DNA from: Leptasterias polaris
Lineage: Eukaryota > Echinodermata > Asteroidea > Forcipulatida > Asteriidae
DNA length: 64,000 nt
Reading direction: 5' to 3'
Assembly: GCA_037783415.1 (NCBI GenBank)
Contig: JAZGTN010000150.1
Span: 1,736,001-1,800,000 of the forward strand
The notes under the pieces are model-generated. The model was given only the letters and a program-made list of their open reading frames with translations. It was not told the DNA's origin and searched no databases. A program made the position numbers and the translations under genes. Positions 35,341 to 46,621 of the stretch are shown here, in pieces (the stretch's first letter is position 1; each line of letters begins with the position of its first letter).

Positions 35341-36445
35341 TATGCAACACCAATGGATGTATTATAATTTGCAAAACTTACTATTTATTTTTTAGTTTTA
35401 TTGTATAATGTATATTGTATAATGTAAGGAGAAGTACCACCAAATTAAGAAAATGGATAATGTAACCAACTGACTTTACATTCTGCAAATTCATTTGATT
35501 ACTTACCTAAATAATAGAGACAATATCAACTGGAATGCGAAATGCCCAGTGCCCCGCCCCGGGCATTCCTTTAATTGTGAATAGAGACTTGACAAATAAG
35601 TAAAATTCCATTACTCATGCAAGCGTTACAGCGAGTTTTGCAAAGAAGTCATTCCTGCACTTGCCACCAGGGTAGAAGGGTCTCACTGTAGAGCGCTGTT
35701 AATTCTTGGTTTTCCTTCGTTTCCTTAGTTCAGCCACATTAATTTCCTTCTATTATTATGATTGTTGGTGATACACATTTACCATCTACCTGATGTACAG
35801 AAGAATATCTCGGTGAGTTCCGTAGAACGTAACTTTTACTGTAAATTGTGATATTCGCATGTATATAATTTCGATAATGTCCATGTTTTTTACGTATTTG
35901 TGTAATTATTGGCATCTTTCATAATTTATTTATTCCAGTTGTCCAAACTTGGGCCTGACATTTTCGCAACAGCAGCTGTTGCTACTGGACTCGTTCCCAT
36001 GGAACTCTATCAATTCTCTTATGTGGATTTTCCCCACTACAGTGGAATTAATTATTGGGCATCAATCATTACGAGGTCTTAAAATCAGTATATTTCACAT
36101 TGAGGTATAACAACATGTTTTATTCAGAGTGTATATTTATCCATGTCGCTCATCAAATAAGAGCACCGCAGAGAATCCATTGATGAACTTTTAAATAATC
36201 ACGTCTTGAATTATGAATGGATTAATTTGGTTGGTTATTACTCTAGTTATGCCCGTCTTGCAACTTCGTCAATATTAGTGTGTTTATGATGTAATTATTG
36301 AATATAGCTAATTTAAAATGTATTTAGACTAAAGTAGAAACTTGAATATATATTATTTTTGAGTTCTAATAAATATTAAATTATATCATAAAACACGAAT
36401 CCAGAATGTTTTACTGTCTCCTGTCCGCTCGGTTACAATAATGAT
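35341..36445. other. No supported gene
   Basis: AT-rich sequence. A possible exon-like frame after CCAG at 35939 (LSKLGPDIFATAAVATGL...) lacks a family match, and its other end is a stop. Nothing else stands out. Confidence 0.35.
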
Positions 36446-37190
36446 TTGCTTGTAGTTGAGAGGAATCTTGAAGGCAAGATCACAAAACTGAAAACACAGG
36501 AGCTAGAAATAAAAGTGATGAAGGAAATACTTGCTGAAAAATATAATCAAATCAAAAACCTGAAGTCTTCTTCAGGATACCAAAAACTAAGACGGAAAAC
36601 ACTGTACTTGAACCAAAAAGAGGCCAAAGTTAAAACAGATTTGCGCTGGTGTTCCGAGATGGAGAAAAAAATGAAGAAAAAAGTGAAAGGAATTCAGAGA
36701 AAATTTTGAGTTCAGAAGAAAAGGGTTGATAAACTGGCTACTCACAAAGAGAAGGTTACATGCAAGCTTGATTATGTCGGACAAGAACTGGTAAAATACA
36801 AGCAGATCATTTCAAATCGGTTAGAATTACGGGGCGATGGTTTAGGAAGGCCACACATTGATGATGTTGAGAAATGTGTCAGGGAGTTATGTTGTGAGTT
36901 GGATGTCCCAACAACAAAAGTTGGTGATGTCATTGAAACTGTTTGTAGATTAGGGATGGAAAAAGATTGTCGGTCAGCGGTTTACTCTAAATTCAGGGCA
37001 AAGGTTATCTTGGGGCTTTAACTCTGTAGCAGTACAAGATGGCGTGACACTTCTTGATAGTGTAATTTCTATGATGGAAGAGCCGAGTGATTTGTATGGG
37101 GAAGATGAGTGGAAGACTGTCTACAAGGAGATAATGCAGAAAATGTTTGCAGTCATGTCTGATTGCTCAAGTGTATATAAAAGCATTTAA
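36446..37190 (+). pseudogene. Decayed lysine-rich coiled-coil ORF, transposon-type
   Basis: An open frame from about 36446 encodes a charged coiled-coil (KTQELEIKVMKEILAEKYNQ, then KKKVKGIQRKF). It is interrupted by a TGA at about 36707 and continues in the same frame to about 37021 with ELVKYKQIISNRLELRGDG and CVRELCCELDVPTTKVGDVI. A frame change then leads to a further stretch (VTLLDSVISMMEEPSDLYG) ending about 37190. The layout, coiled coil then a short helical V..VI motif, resembles the other decayed ORF at 42885-44310. Family unknown; both look like proteins of an old mobile element. Confidence 0.5.
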
Positions 37191-39034
37191 TAATCAATTG
37201 GAAACTCATCGTGAAAGTATTGTTGGTGGGGAATCTTAGGGTCTTCAGTTTTTATATTGTAATGCACATTTCCTAATTGGGCTTTCAAACATATGTAACG
37301 GTTGATGAGGGGCATTCTTAGCAGTTGTATCGTCTTCATCAGTGATGATTTAACTCACGATTAGCATGCTGTTTATCTGTTTGTTGGCCGCACCATTGAG
37401 ATGCTGGTGAAAGATGGTGTTCCAGTCATTTAGTTTTCTGATGGCTCAGTACAAGAGCAAAACCAACTTTGCAGACGTCTCACACACAATGCAAGATTTC
37501 GACAAATTCTATTAAAAAGAAGTTAAAAATGAATCTCCAAGTTAACAACACAGTTACAGAAATTGATGTTTTTTAAAACAGACGCACAGCATTTGAAGAT
37601 CAAGAGGGGTCGACAGGACACCAATCCCATCAATAAGACGACGGTTTGGATGGATCACATGCTTGTATCGGACCTCATTCAAGACTACACAGTTTCCCTG
37701 GTCATCGCAGCAGCCCTTAGGTTTTAATTAATGGCTCAAGACAATTTTATGTGGCATTATCGTTTCTATTCGTGGAAAAAAGGAATAATTAAAGAAGCTA
37801 GGTTGTTTTTAAAGCAGTTTCTGTAGTATCATTTACATGAACCTTCCTAAATTCAATGATCCGATCCTCCTCTAGCGAAATGGGACTCTGGTGTAGTCTG
37901 CATTTGCTCTCCTGTCCGGCGTTTGTCCATCAAACCCGGCACAGGTAATAGTGGGAAATCCTTTGTCCCACTACCCTCCATGTTTTGGCGTTGTGCCTCT
38001 CCCCTCCATCCTGTGATGGTTGGGTCCTCTGATCCTCCACAGCCTAATGAACCTAAACCGTCATGTTTTGACGTTTCTGATTTGAAGACTGAACTTGACA
38101 AAAGAAAATGAAGATTTGAGGCAAACAATTAAGACCAGATACACATGCTCAAACCTTACAAAAGCACCGTGAAACTTACCATAAGACACAGTCTGCATCT
38201 CTTCGAAAAGAACATATGAATTTGGAAAAGGACTTTGACAAGCTTTCCGCTAAAAGGCAAAAACTAGAAGCCCACTGCAGTTACCTTAACAAAGAAGAGA
38301 AGAAGTTATGGAAACGAAAGACGACGCTTTCCAAACAAATGAAATCTTGACAGACCAAATTAATAAACAATCTGAACTCATTAAACAATTAAGAGAACAC
38401 AATGCAATGCTGAAAACAAAGTTGGAGGAGCAAGGCAATGTATTTAAAACTATGCAGGTTGATGCAGGTGGCAAGAAGAAAAACATTTCCGATATGCTTG
38501 TGGTGGATTGGAAGTTCTTGAATTGTGAGAAATTTACCATCATTTGCTGTTGGAAACAAGTTCAATCTCCCTTTGTGATAAGCATTACACCAAGTTCGTA
38601 TTAAACGATTTTGACTATACAAATAACATAATTAAGAGAGGAAGTTTCGTTATGATATCAAGAAGGTCAATGTGCTTCAGTGGTATTTGGAAGTGGGGTA
38701 TTTCTGTTCTTGTGACCCTTCCAGGAGCCAAGTGTTGGGGTCTGCCTCAGTATATGTGCAGCAAAGGAGTGAAGATATGCTTACTGATTTGCCTGTTTGT
38801 CTTCACATCGACTGCCTTACCAGTATTCTGCTTGACTTTGATGAAAAGGTTAGGATTGATGCTAACCATCCAACCCAAGATCCATTGTGCAGGTTAGGTC
38901 ACTCACAACAATAACTAAAGGACAGAAAAGAAGGCATGTAAGATGCGGGACAGTTTGTTACTTGGAGCTTTGTGAATGGGGGACCGGACCCTTTTTGCCC
39001 CTGGACCCAACCAGGGGCCCTTGAGCGGGCCCTT
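37191..39034 (+). pseudogene. Degenerate remnants with coiled-coil fragments
   Basis: Several short open pieces suggest decayed coding sequence: about 37575-37728 (LKIKRGRQDTNPINKTTVWM..., ending SLVIAAALRF), 38030-38110 (CFDVSDLKTELDKRK) and 38308-38480 (NEILTDQINKQSELIKQLRE, a clear heptad pattern). They fall in different frames with stops between, so no gene can be built. Probably part of the same kind of element as 36446-37190. Confidence 0.35.
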
Positions 39035-40020
39035 TGACTTTACTGCTTTAAAAAAGCTGTTTTCTGAATCAAGATAATTTATAGGAAGTTTTTAGAGTTG
39101 TGTAGTTGTGTTTAATTTTGTTTGAGAATGAGTAATTCTAGTGAAGCAGACGCCAAACCACTGATGAATCTACACCAGCTAGCAAAAGTTACAAATCACT
39201 ACAAGAGAGAATCTGTTAGCAAGATACAATGTACATCCACGAACAAAAAATGACAGGATAAAACTTCTGTCGAAGAAAAGGCAAAGAGAATCCAAATTTA
39301 AATTTAAATTCCAGCTATTCTAGATTTTGTTGGAAGGCGGTAGGAACACATGTACGAGGACAAGCCGATGGGAACCGAACTGTGGTACAACGTTTAACAA
39401 GCAAAAGGACAACAGATCTGTTGAAAATCTTGTATGAGATACAATATGAAGTTTTTTAGAATATTGGTTGCCATCTTTGCCATGTCATATATTTTCATTG
39501 AGCATTTTGTCAAATCACAAATACACTAAAGGGTCAAAGCATGTTAGTTTCATCAAAATCCATGAAAGCATGTAGAATGTGAAACATTTTCATCAGAAAC
39601 TTATATAACAGTAGATAATATTTCATGGTGTTGCCCCAAACCAACAATATCTTAACTCCACCATGCAAGGCCTAAAATCTTGCTCAAGGCCTCTTCAAAT
39701 TGTTTTTTTCCTTTCCTAAAGGTGAACTCATCTGCGATGATCATACTGTCGCTAATGAAAGAGTTTTGGGTTTTTTTAAACTGGGAGTCCATGCTGCCCA
39801 TCCACTGGATGGGCTTCAAGGTCAAAGGTGATGGGCTTCAAGGCCAAAGATTAAGTTTGAAGACCTTTGAAGGTTGACTCATCTGTGATGACCATACTGT
39901 CAGCATGAAAGAGTTTCTGTTTTTTTTAACTGGGAGTCCATGCTACCCACCTACTGGATGGGCTTCAAGACCAAAGGTGCAGTTGGAAGACCTTTGCTAC
40001 TTTAACAATATTTCAAAGAA
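39035..40020 (+). repeat. Dispersed repeat block, copy 1
   Basis: The words TTTTAGAGTTGTGTAGTTGTG, CTACACCAGCTAGCAAAAGT, TGACAGGATAAAACTTCTGT, GTTGCCCCAAACCAACAATA and GAAAGAGTTTCTG occur in the same order as in 41520-42345. Copy 1 has an extra internal duplication of the CTCATCTG(C/T)GATGA...TGGGAGTCCATGCT segment (about 39727-39830 and 39878-39965). It contains remains of a frame starting MSNSSEADAKPLMNLHQLAK. Confidence 0.85.
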
Positions 40021-40187
40021 AAAGGGAAAGTGATGTAGAGCAAAACACAAACACGTTTTAACAATTAGAATTTTAAGAAATTATACTTCGAGGTGCCCTA
40101 ATTTGAAAAAAGTTAATCGGAAGAAGAATAGAGACTTTAAAAATGGCATGCTATTTTTTGTGTACTAAATTACGATTGAATTTTAGG

Positions 40188-41429
40188 ATGAACAGAAGAC
40201 ACATTTCGTCAGATTCGGAGGGCGATGAAGAAGACATGATACTTGAAGTATCAGCACCATCTCCTCCACAACTCCCAAATCTGCCCACTACTGTGACGCT
40301 TTGCCACGAAGGCAACACCTCAAAGACTCCACCACCCGTGCTTACTGTGGCATCTTCATCCAGTGCAGCCCACAAGGCCCGAAAATCAGCACCCAGTAGA
40401 CCAGCATACCTTAGCAGACAGCCCACTTCAGCTCAGGCATCAACTTCTCAGTCCACTACCCCAACCAGACCACTTTCACCCTCTCTCAGAAGGCTCACAG
40501 TGACCCCTCCAGCCAGCACACCCACCACACCAACATCACCATCTCTTAGCCAGGAAAATGGTATGCAAAACCGTTTTTGTTTTTTACTCTGATAAAATAT
40601 GCGCTCTGGGAATGTTTGTTAAACCCAATTTTATGCATAGAATTTTGATAAAACTGATTTTTCATGTCGCAACAATAGTGACCTTAAACCATTTTTCGTC
40701 TAAAAATAATGTTCAAGAATGCTGGTACTGTGCACACACGATCAAGCTTCTTAAATAGTAATAATAAATTTTTTTAAACATGGACAACAAGTCAAAACCA
40801 TATTATTCCATACACATTTGTAATTAAACTTTTGTTGAAAGCTGCTTTGGTCAACCTATGACCAATACTAAATAAATTGTTTATTAGATAACTGAACTGA
40901 TCGATATGTTTTCCAAACTATTAATGGCACAATAATATTATGTTTTTACATTTCAGCTACTCAGCGCTTAATCCTGAAGCTCCTGACAGAGTTGAAAACT
41001 GAGATGCGAGGTCTAAAAAAACAGATGACCCAGCTATCACAGCAGAAGGAAGCCAGGTATTTGATAAAGGACGATTTTGTTATGCCGGATGACTTGTCAT
41101 TCCCCCTAGCAACAATCGATGACCTACATGCTCTGGAAAGTTTATTGGGTACCAACAAGGAGCTTGAGAAACACCCGGTATGGGTCTTAGGGTATATTGT
41201 CTATGTTTAAGTTGATTTCACCTGGAGATTTATTAATATTTTTTAACTATTTCTGTAGGACCATAGACCCCCTAGTAAGGAGCAGAGTAAGGAACTTCAC
41301 AAAACAATCCCCAACATTCTATTGAAGGTTGTTCTTGTATATAAAGAAACTGTGAATGAACACCTTGTGTGCAAGGGTTTAATTGATCAAGGGGGTTCTG
41401 CCCTTTGGGTAAGGTACGGTACTAATTGA
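40188..41429 (+). CDS. Probable DUF4806-like coiled-coil protein, three exons, possibly truncated
   Basis: Exon 1 (ATG at 40188, to 40560) encodes an acidic start (SDSEGDEEDMILE) and a long Ser/Thr/Pro-rich disordered tract (TPTRPLSPSLRRLTVTPPAS). Exon 2 (40957-41177) is phase compatible and encodes QRLILKLLTELKTEMRGLKK, a coiled coil, then LSFPLATIDDLHALESLLGT. That coiled coil plus FPL...L..LE pattern is how DUF4806 proteins enter their conserved domain. A candidate last exon (41259-41429, after TTCTGTAG, phase 0) encodes DHRPPSKEQSKELHKTIPNI... and ends at TGA, but does not look like the rest of DUF4806. So the true 3' end may be lost. Function unknown. The gene lies exactly between the two dispersed repeat blocks at 39.0-40.0 and 41.5-42.3 kb. 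Confidence 0.5.
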
Positions 41430-41519
41430 AGAGATCTGCCAAAAAAACCCCACTCTATTCAGGCTATTGCATATTCCTCAGCTCTGATAGGCGATCCCCA
41501 CCTACTAGTGGCTAATCAA

Positions 41520-42345
41520 TGCCAATCTTTAAGAAAGCTGTTTTCTTAATCAAGATAATTTATAACAAGTTTTTAGAGTTGTGTAGTTGTGTTTGTGTGT
41601 TTAATTTTGTTTGAGAATGAGTAGTTCTAGTGAAGCAGACGCCCAACCACTGATGAATCTACACCAGCTAGCAAAAGTTACAAATCACTACAAGAGAGAA
41701 GAAAGCTGCTAACAGAATCTGTTAGCAAGATACATGCACACACAAAAAATGACAGGATAAAACTTATGTCAAAGAAAAGGCAAAGAGAATCCAAAAGAGG
41801 ACTGGCCTCTCCAACTAAATGTTGCCTCATTTCAATTCCAGCTATTCTAGACTTTGTAGGAAGGCGGGTGGAACACACATGTACGAGGACAAGCCGATGT
41901 GAGCCGAAGAGTGGTACGAGGGAACTGTGGTACAACGTGTAACAAGCAAAAGGACAACAGATCCTTTGGAAATCTTGTATGAGATACATTATGAAGATGG
42001 TGAACGGGCTGAAATTAAGTTGGCAGAGAATTTTATAAAAGCATGTAGAATGTTAAATATTTTCATCAGAAGCATATAAGAGTAGATAATATTACATGGT
42101 GTTGCCCCAAACCAACAGTATCTTAACTCTACCATGCAAAGCCTAAAATCTTGCTCAAGGCCTCTTCAAATTGTTTTTTCCTTTCCTAAAGGTGGACTCA
42201 TCTGTGATGACCATACTGTCAGCATGAAAGAGTTCCTGGTTATTTTAAACTGGGAGTCCATGCTACCTACCTACTGGATGGGCTTCAAGGCCAAAGGTGC
42301 AGTTTGAAGACCTGTGCTACATAAACAATATTTCACAGCAAGACC
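41520..42345 (+). repeat. Dispersed repeat block, copy 2, with Tudor/chromo-like remnant
   Basis: Same orientation and word order as 39035-40020, about 2.5 kb away. The frame begins MSSSSEADAQPLMNLHQLAK near 41617. Further on, one frame at about 41905-42040 reads WYEGTVVQRV...LEILYEIHYEDGERAEIKL, a WYxGTV...YEIxYEDGE pattern typical of Tudor/chromo-like barrel domains. Stops and frame changes separate the pieces, so this is a decayed coding sequence of a repeated element. Confidence 0.65.
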
Positions 42346-42714
42346 AACCATGTAAGTGTTTTCCTACAGCATCAACCTGTGGTCCCACCTTGCGGCTGTT
42401 CCAATTCCAAGCATTAAGCCTGTACCAGTGTTGGTTCAGGTACATTTAAACTTTAAAAGGAAATTGGCAAATTTGGATTTCAGTGACTTTGGTTTCCATG
42501 GCAACCATTGTTCATTTTATCCTTTTGGGGTCTTTTATAATTCAACTCAAACTTGCTCACACATTGTATGATGAAAATAAAAGATTTGTAGCATGTAAGG
42601 GTGTTGAGATAAAGGGTCGGTTTTCTGTGACAGGTCAGTGATTATGAATTATTCATGCATTCTCCTCCCACAGCTAAAAGACATCAGTACCCACACCCAA
42701 CATGCTGTGGATTA

Positions 42715-42880
42715 TGCCCTGAAACACATGCAAAGTGAGTCACCTCTACTCCGCATGCCCTCAAACACATGCAAAGTGAGTCACCTCTACTCCGCATGCC
42801 CTGAAACACATGCAAAGTGAGTCACCTCTACTCCGCGTGCCCTGAAACACATGCAAAGTGAGTCACCTCTACTCCGCTTG
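42715..42880. repeat. 41-bp tandem repeat, about four copies
   Basis: The unit TGCCCTGAAACACATGCAAA followed by GTGAGTCACCTCTACTCCGC and one base recurs four times with few changes. Because 41 is not a multiple of three, the frame changes with each copy. Each unit contains CAAAGTGAGT, a splice-donor-like word, so the repeat multiplies a possible exon end. Confidence 0.9.
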
Positions 42881-42884
42881 ACTG

Positions 42885-44310
42885 CTCATCAGAAATTAAC
42901 CAAATTATGGGAAGAAGTCCCGTCCACCCACTCTGGATCCTCAGTCAACAACGGTTTAATTTTAGAAATCAATAGTCAACTTCAAGCTGAAGAAATTACA
43001 CCCAACACATTTAGTAAAGTAATCACATCATTGAAAGGTATCTACAACTTTCATTGGATTGTAAAGCCCTTAAGTTCTCATTCTCATCCTTGAAACTAAA
43101 ACGAGTCAAACTCCAGGCCAAGTGGGAAAATACGACTGGAGTCATTCTTAGGAGAGGCCTACATTCCACCAGGTCATCACAAACAGGTTGAGAATGAAGA
43201 AGAAAACAGCAATGTTCCAAAGCTCACTGAAGAACTCGCCAGGGCAAATGACATCATCGACGATCAAAACAACATCAAACAAGAAACTAAAAAGGAACTT
43301 GAAGACAGCAAACAACAACTGAACAAAATATATTCAATTGTTGGAAAAGTTGGAAAAGTTGGAAAGGCAAAACATGTGCTACAAAAACTGTATCGAAAGG
43401 ACAATTCAATTAAGTAGTGGAAAACGAAATACGCAAACTTGATAAAAAAACTGTTCTGTCCGGGAAACTTCGCAGAAAACTTCAACAACAGAAGAATAAT
43501 GTCCAACGCATCAGAGCTGAAAATAAGGCCTTCCTCAGAAGGCAAAAGCTACACAAGAGGCAAAATAGTTGTCCACAGAGGTGTGCATCATGCCATCAAA
43601 TTTACAGCTGCTCAAAAAAGCCAATGCTGTGGTAAATTATCTTCAAAGCGAACAGTTGGAGAGGCTAGATAATGACAATGACTTCATTGAAACAAAAGAT
43701 GGAAAATCATATTCTAGTAGTATTAGGAAGGCATCATACTACCTGCAAGATCACGGTATGTCTGAAAAGAATACAAGCAACGCTATAAGAGCAGTTGTTG
43801 AAGCTTGGACCACTCCCATCAGTATCTACACAAAACAGATTTTCAAGCGAAATGAAAGTACTGTCAGAGTTGCACATCCATGAACAATTAGCTGGACATT
43901 CTAATCTTACACTTTAATATGATGGGACAACTAAATCCAAAGGCCACCTCACCGAAGTAAAACTTTCTTCACCAGATGATACCTTTCTCTTTGGGAGTAA
44001 GGGAGCAGATTGGTGGAAAAGCGGACATGACTATGTGGAAACATTTAGAGAAATTTGTGGGGAACAGCTCCTTTCGAAAATAAAAAATACCATGACAGAT
44101 AGATGTATCACAAATGACTCGGTAGACAAAAAACTTCAGGAGGCAATCGGAAGTCAAAACTTGAATTCCTTCAGATGTAGTATGCATCCACTGGATGCAT
44201 TTTATCATGCCTGTGAAAAAGTCATCCGCTCTGAAAAAAAAACCTAAGAAGAACAAAAAACAAATCAACAAATGCCATAAAAAAAAAGGATCAGAGAGCA
44301 ACACACATGC
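42885..44310 (+). pseudogene. Decayed ORF of an unidentified mobile element (coiled coil plus DGTTK motif)
   Basis: Successive frames read TAHQKLTKLWEEVP near 42885, ELARANDIIDDQNNIKQETK near 43233 (coiled coil), RKLDKKTVLSGKLRRKLQQQ near 43428, SYSSSIRKASYYLQDHGMSE near 43706 and, after two stops, DGTTKSKGHLTEVKLSSPDD near 43922, then GADWWKSGHDYVETFREICG and MHPLDAFYHACEKVIRSEKK near 44184. I have seen this order (coiled coil, helical VI..V motif, then DGTTK) in unnamed repeat proteins of marine animals and fish, but cannot name the family. Several frame changes and stops make it a pseudogene. Confidence 0.5.
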
Positions 44311-44339
44311 CTTACTTAGAGCAGTTGATAAACTGTTTC

Positions 44340-44662
44340 ACGACCTCGGATGTGGTTGTGGAAAAGATCTACATGTTACTAGGCAATCATGTACACAACA
44401 TCAAGATACTGTCATCATCCCCAAATCACGCATGTCTCAACATCAGAGATCCTTCATATCATCCTGTGCCAGGCTTTGGAACACACTACCTGCTTCCGTC
44501 GTTGTAGCCCAATCAGCCCAGTCTTTCAAGTCCAGGATTCATAATATCCTTATGAACATGCCCCCTGCTCAGAACTTATGAACTCTAGCTGTAGTTTATT
44601 ACTATTAGCTTCTTGTTCGCTTGAGTAAGGTTTTAAAAAAATATTTAAAAAAATAAAAAATC
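44340..44662 (+). mobile_element. 3' end of a non-LTR retrotransposon (LINE) with A-rich tail
   Basis: The frame ending at TGA 44581 contains RSFISSCARLWNTLPASVVV followed by AQSFKSRIHNIL, the usual extreme C-terminus of non-LTR reverse transcriptase ORFs. About 50 bp later the sequence becomes A-rich (TTTTAAAAAAATATTTAAAA and on to 44660). The 5' part is absent, as expected for a 5'-truncated LINE insertion. Confidence 0.75.
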
Positions 44663-44670
44663 ATATTTAT

Positions 44671-45387
44671 ATGGAATATTTATTTTCATCACCTGATCTG
44701 TTTACGGATCTTTCACAACAGCAGGTTGGGGCATGCGGAACATTGCGGGTAAATCGCGTTGGAACCCCATAGGAGATCAAGGACACCAAGATGAAAAAAG
44801 GGGATGACATGCGCACCGCATTAGTTTGACAAGAGGCAGGTGAACATTTTGACATCTGTGCACAATGCTTCAATGTTCCCAAAAAATATTCGAGCACGAG
44901 GACAGAATGAACCACAGGAGGTCCAAAAAACAGTGGTCGCCGAGTGCTACACACAGTACATGGGTGGGTTGGATCGAACCGATCAAGGAATGTGGTACAC
45001 CCTGAACATTCACAAGAACCTCAAATGGTGGAAAAAGTGTTCGTGTACCTGCTTGAGGTAAGCTTCATGAACAGTTGGATTGTCTGGAAGGCCCTTCACC
45101 CTGGAAAGCACCTAAAGCGTGATAAATTTCGCTTCGCAATTGTTCATGGCCTCCTGGATGGTTACGCAAGAGCTGATGTTTGCCCTGGATGGAGATTAAC
45201 TGGCCAGCCAAGAAGACTCACAGAACGCCATTTCCAAAACTCCACCAACGCAACAACATCAGCTCGTGTTGTCTATTATTCGAACCGCAAAGTAAAGCGA
45301 CATCAAACTGAATTTTCTTGTGAACAGCGTTGTCACTACGCCGGTCGGCACTCAGAGCCACCCGACCGGGACTCGGCCTTGCTATAA
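44671..45387 (+). pseudogene. piggyBac-type transposase fragment, disrupted
   Basis: 44671-44756 encodes YLFSSPDLFTDLSQQQVGAC and GTLRVNR, matching the ACGT.R.NR block of piggyBac transposases. In-frame stops follow at about 44770 and 44827, then a frame change to VNILTSVHNASMFPKNIRAR, then TQYMGGLDRTDQGMWYTLNI and KWWKK (the MGGVD..DQ...Y and KWWKK blocks, with the last catalytic Asp visible). A second frame change at about 45037 leads to SFMNSWIVWKALHPGKHLKR and LTERHF, reaching a possible cysteine-rich tail. The N-terminal part is missing. Clearly inactive. Confidence 0.85.
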
Positions 45388-45700
45388 GCTTTACCGACCG
45401 GCACTAATTCGACCGAAAATGCTGAATATTGCATTATTTTGTCCTCGGAAGCCAACAATAAATTCCCGTATATATGACAAAATACATCGGGTTTCGTTTT
45501 TGTATCCATTCCTGACAATTTCTGACAAATATACTCACTGATAATTTCTCATTTTCGTGCGTCATGATTTATTTTGTCCGTGTCTGGTTGTACCGTATCA
45601 ACTACCGTGCATATGCAGCATGTATAGAGACCAGCACGTCACGCACGACTACCTCCTTATTTCGCGGGTCTGCAACTGTTCACGTGTAGTTGTTACGCCC

Positions 45701-45859
45701 GCCCAACTAAACAATCGCCCCAACTATAGTTGGGATCGCTCAAACCAAAAGCACGTGTCTGTAGTGCGCCGCACGTGCACAGCAGTTCCACGCACGCTCA
45801 ATCACGCTTTATGTGGATGGGCGATCCCAACTATAGTTGGGGTGATTGTCAAGTTGGGC
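45701..45859. mobile_element. MITE family E (159 bp) with about 40-bp inverted ends
   Basis: Starts GCCCAACTAAACAATCGCCC and ends with the inverse GGTGATTGTCAAGTTGGGC. The arms also contain the self-complementary word CCCAACTATAGTTGGG, so each arm can fold on itself. It lies about 100 bp upstream of the TTF-type gene. Confidence 0.88.
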
Positions 45860-45961
45860 CGTGACTGATCGTAGTTATTTTCCCTTTGCGAGTTGCGACA
45901 TCTGTATTGTTGTTTATTCAATTAAAAAGTTTTGAGTTCATCCATCATTTTGTTCGCAATC

Positions 45962-46621
45962 ATGCCGCTGTCGCAGCGGAGTATAAGCAGTTTCTTCAGC
46001 TCGAAGAGGAAGTGCAATGAAGATGAGAATAATACCGGGAATAATGAACACCTGCCTTCAACTTCTAGCCGTGATGATGATGATCGCGATGCAGACGCTG
46101 CTGCTGTCAATGCAACACCTACATGTGCTAGTGATACAACTACAGAGCAATCAACTCCATCAAAAACCAGGCCAAGCCCCGTTGTGTCTAGTGATGGCCA
46201 ATCAAAGGCTAAGAAGCAGAAGCTTGCAACCGGGTTTAACCGCTTGTGGATGAAGGATAGATCTTGGCTTAAGTATGTTCCTAACAAGGGAATGTACTGT
46301 TCATTTTGCCAAAAATGCAACAAAACACCATTCAATCGCTCTGCTTGGAATACCACCCCATGTATCAGGTTGCGACTTGGAAGTGTAAAAGAACACGCTC
46401 AGACAAGTGAACACAAAGATTCTGAGATGACCCTTTTAGCTGCAGCAACATGTGGGGATGTTTCAGAAGCCTTAGCAAAACCGTTAGAAATACCAAAAGA
46501 TGCAATGGTACAGGCATTTCACTGCCTATACTTTCTGTGTAAAAACAGGATAGCCCATACGACAAATTTTGAAAAACTACTCGATTTGGAGACTTTGTTG
46601 CACTGTAAAAAAAATGGGTAA
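45962..46621 (+). pseudogene. TTF-type zinc-finger (hAT-transposase-like) gene, cut by Element 2
   Basis: ATG at 45962 starts MPLSQRSISSFFSSKRK, followed by an acidic and Ser/Thr-rich stretch. Then comes a TTF/ZMYM-like finger: WLKYVPNKGMYCSFCQK, later NTTPCIRLRLGSVKEHAQTS and EHKDSE. This resembles the N-terminus of domesticated hAT-like proteins (KIAA1586/ZNF862/C17orf113 type). The frame ends NFEKLLDLETL at 46600, exactly where Element 2's CACTGTAAAA terminus begins; the following codons to TAA at 46621 are element sequence. Length (213 native codons) is far short of that family. QRSISSFF at residues 5-12 matches the PCNA-binding PIP-box consensus. Confidence 0.72.

Noticed and set aside
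35939..36080. Exon-like frame LSKLGPDIFATAAVATGL
   Set aside because: It does not match the expected next SAMD3-like exon or any family I know, and has no donor.
45330..45420. GACCGG-rich stretch as a regulatory hairpin
   Set aside because: Only short imperfect repeats; no consistent inverted arms.
45932..46356. Minus-strand 144-codon frame opposite the TTF-type gene
   Set aside because: Shadow of the plus-strand frame, which has a recognisable zinc finger.
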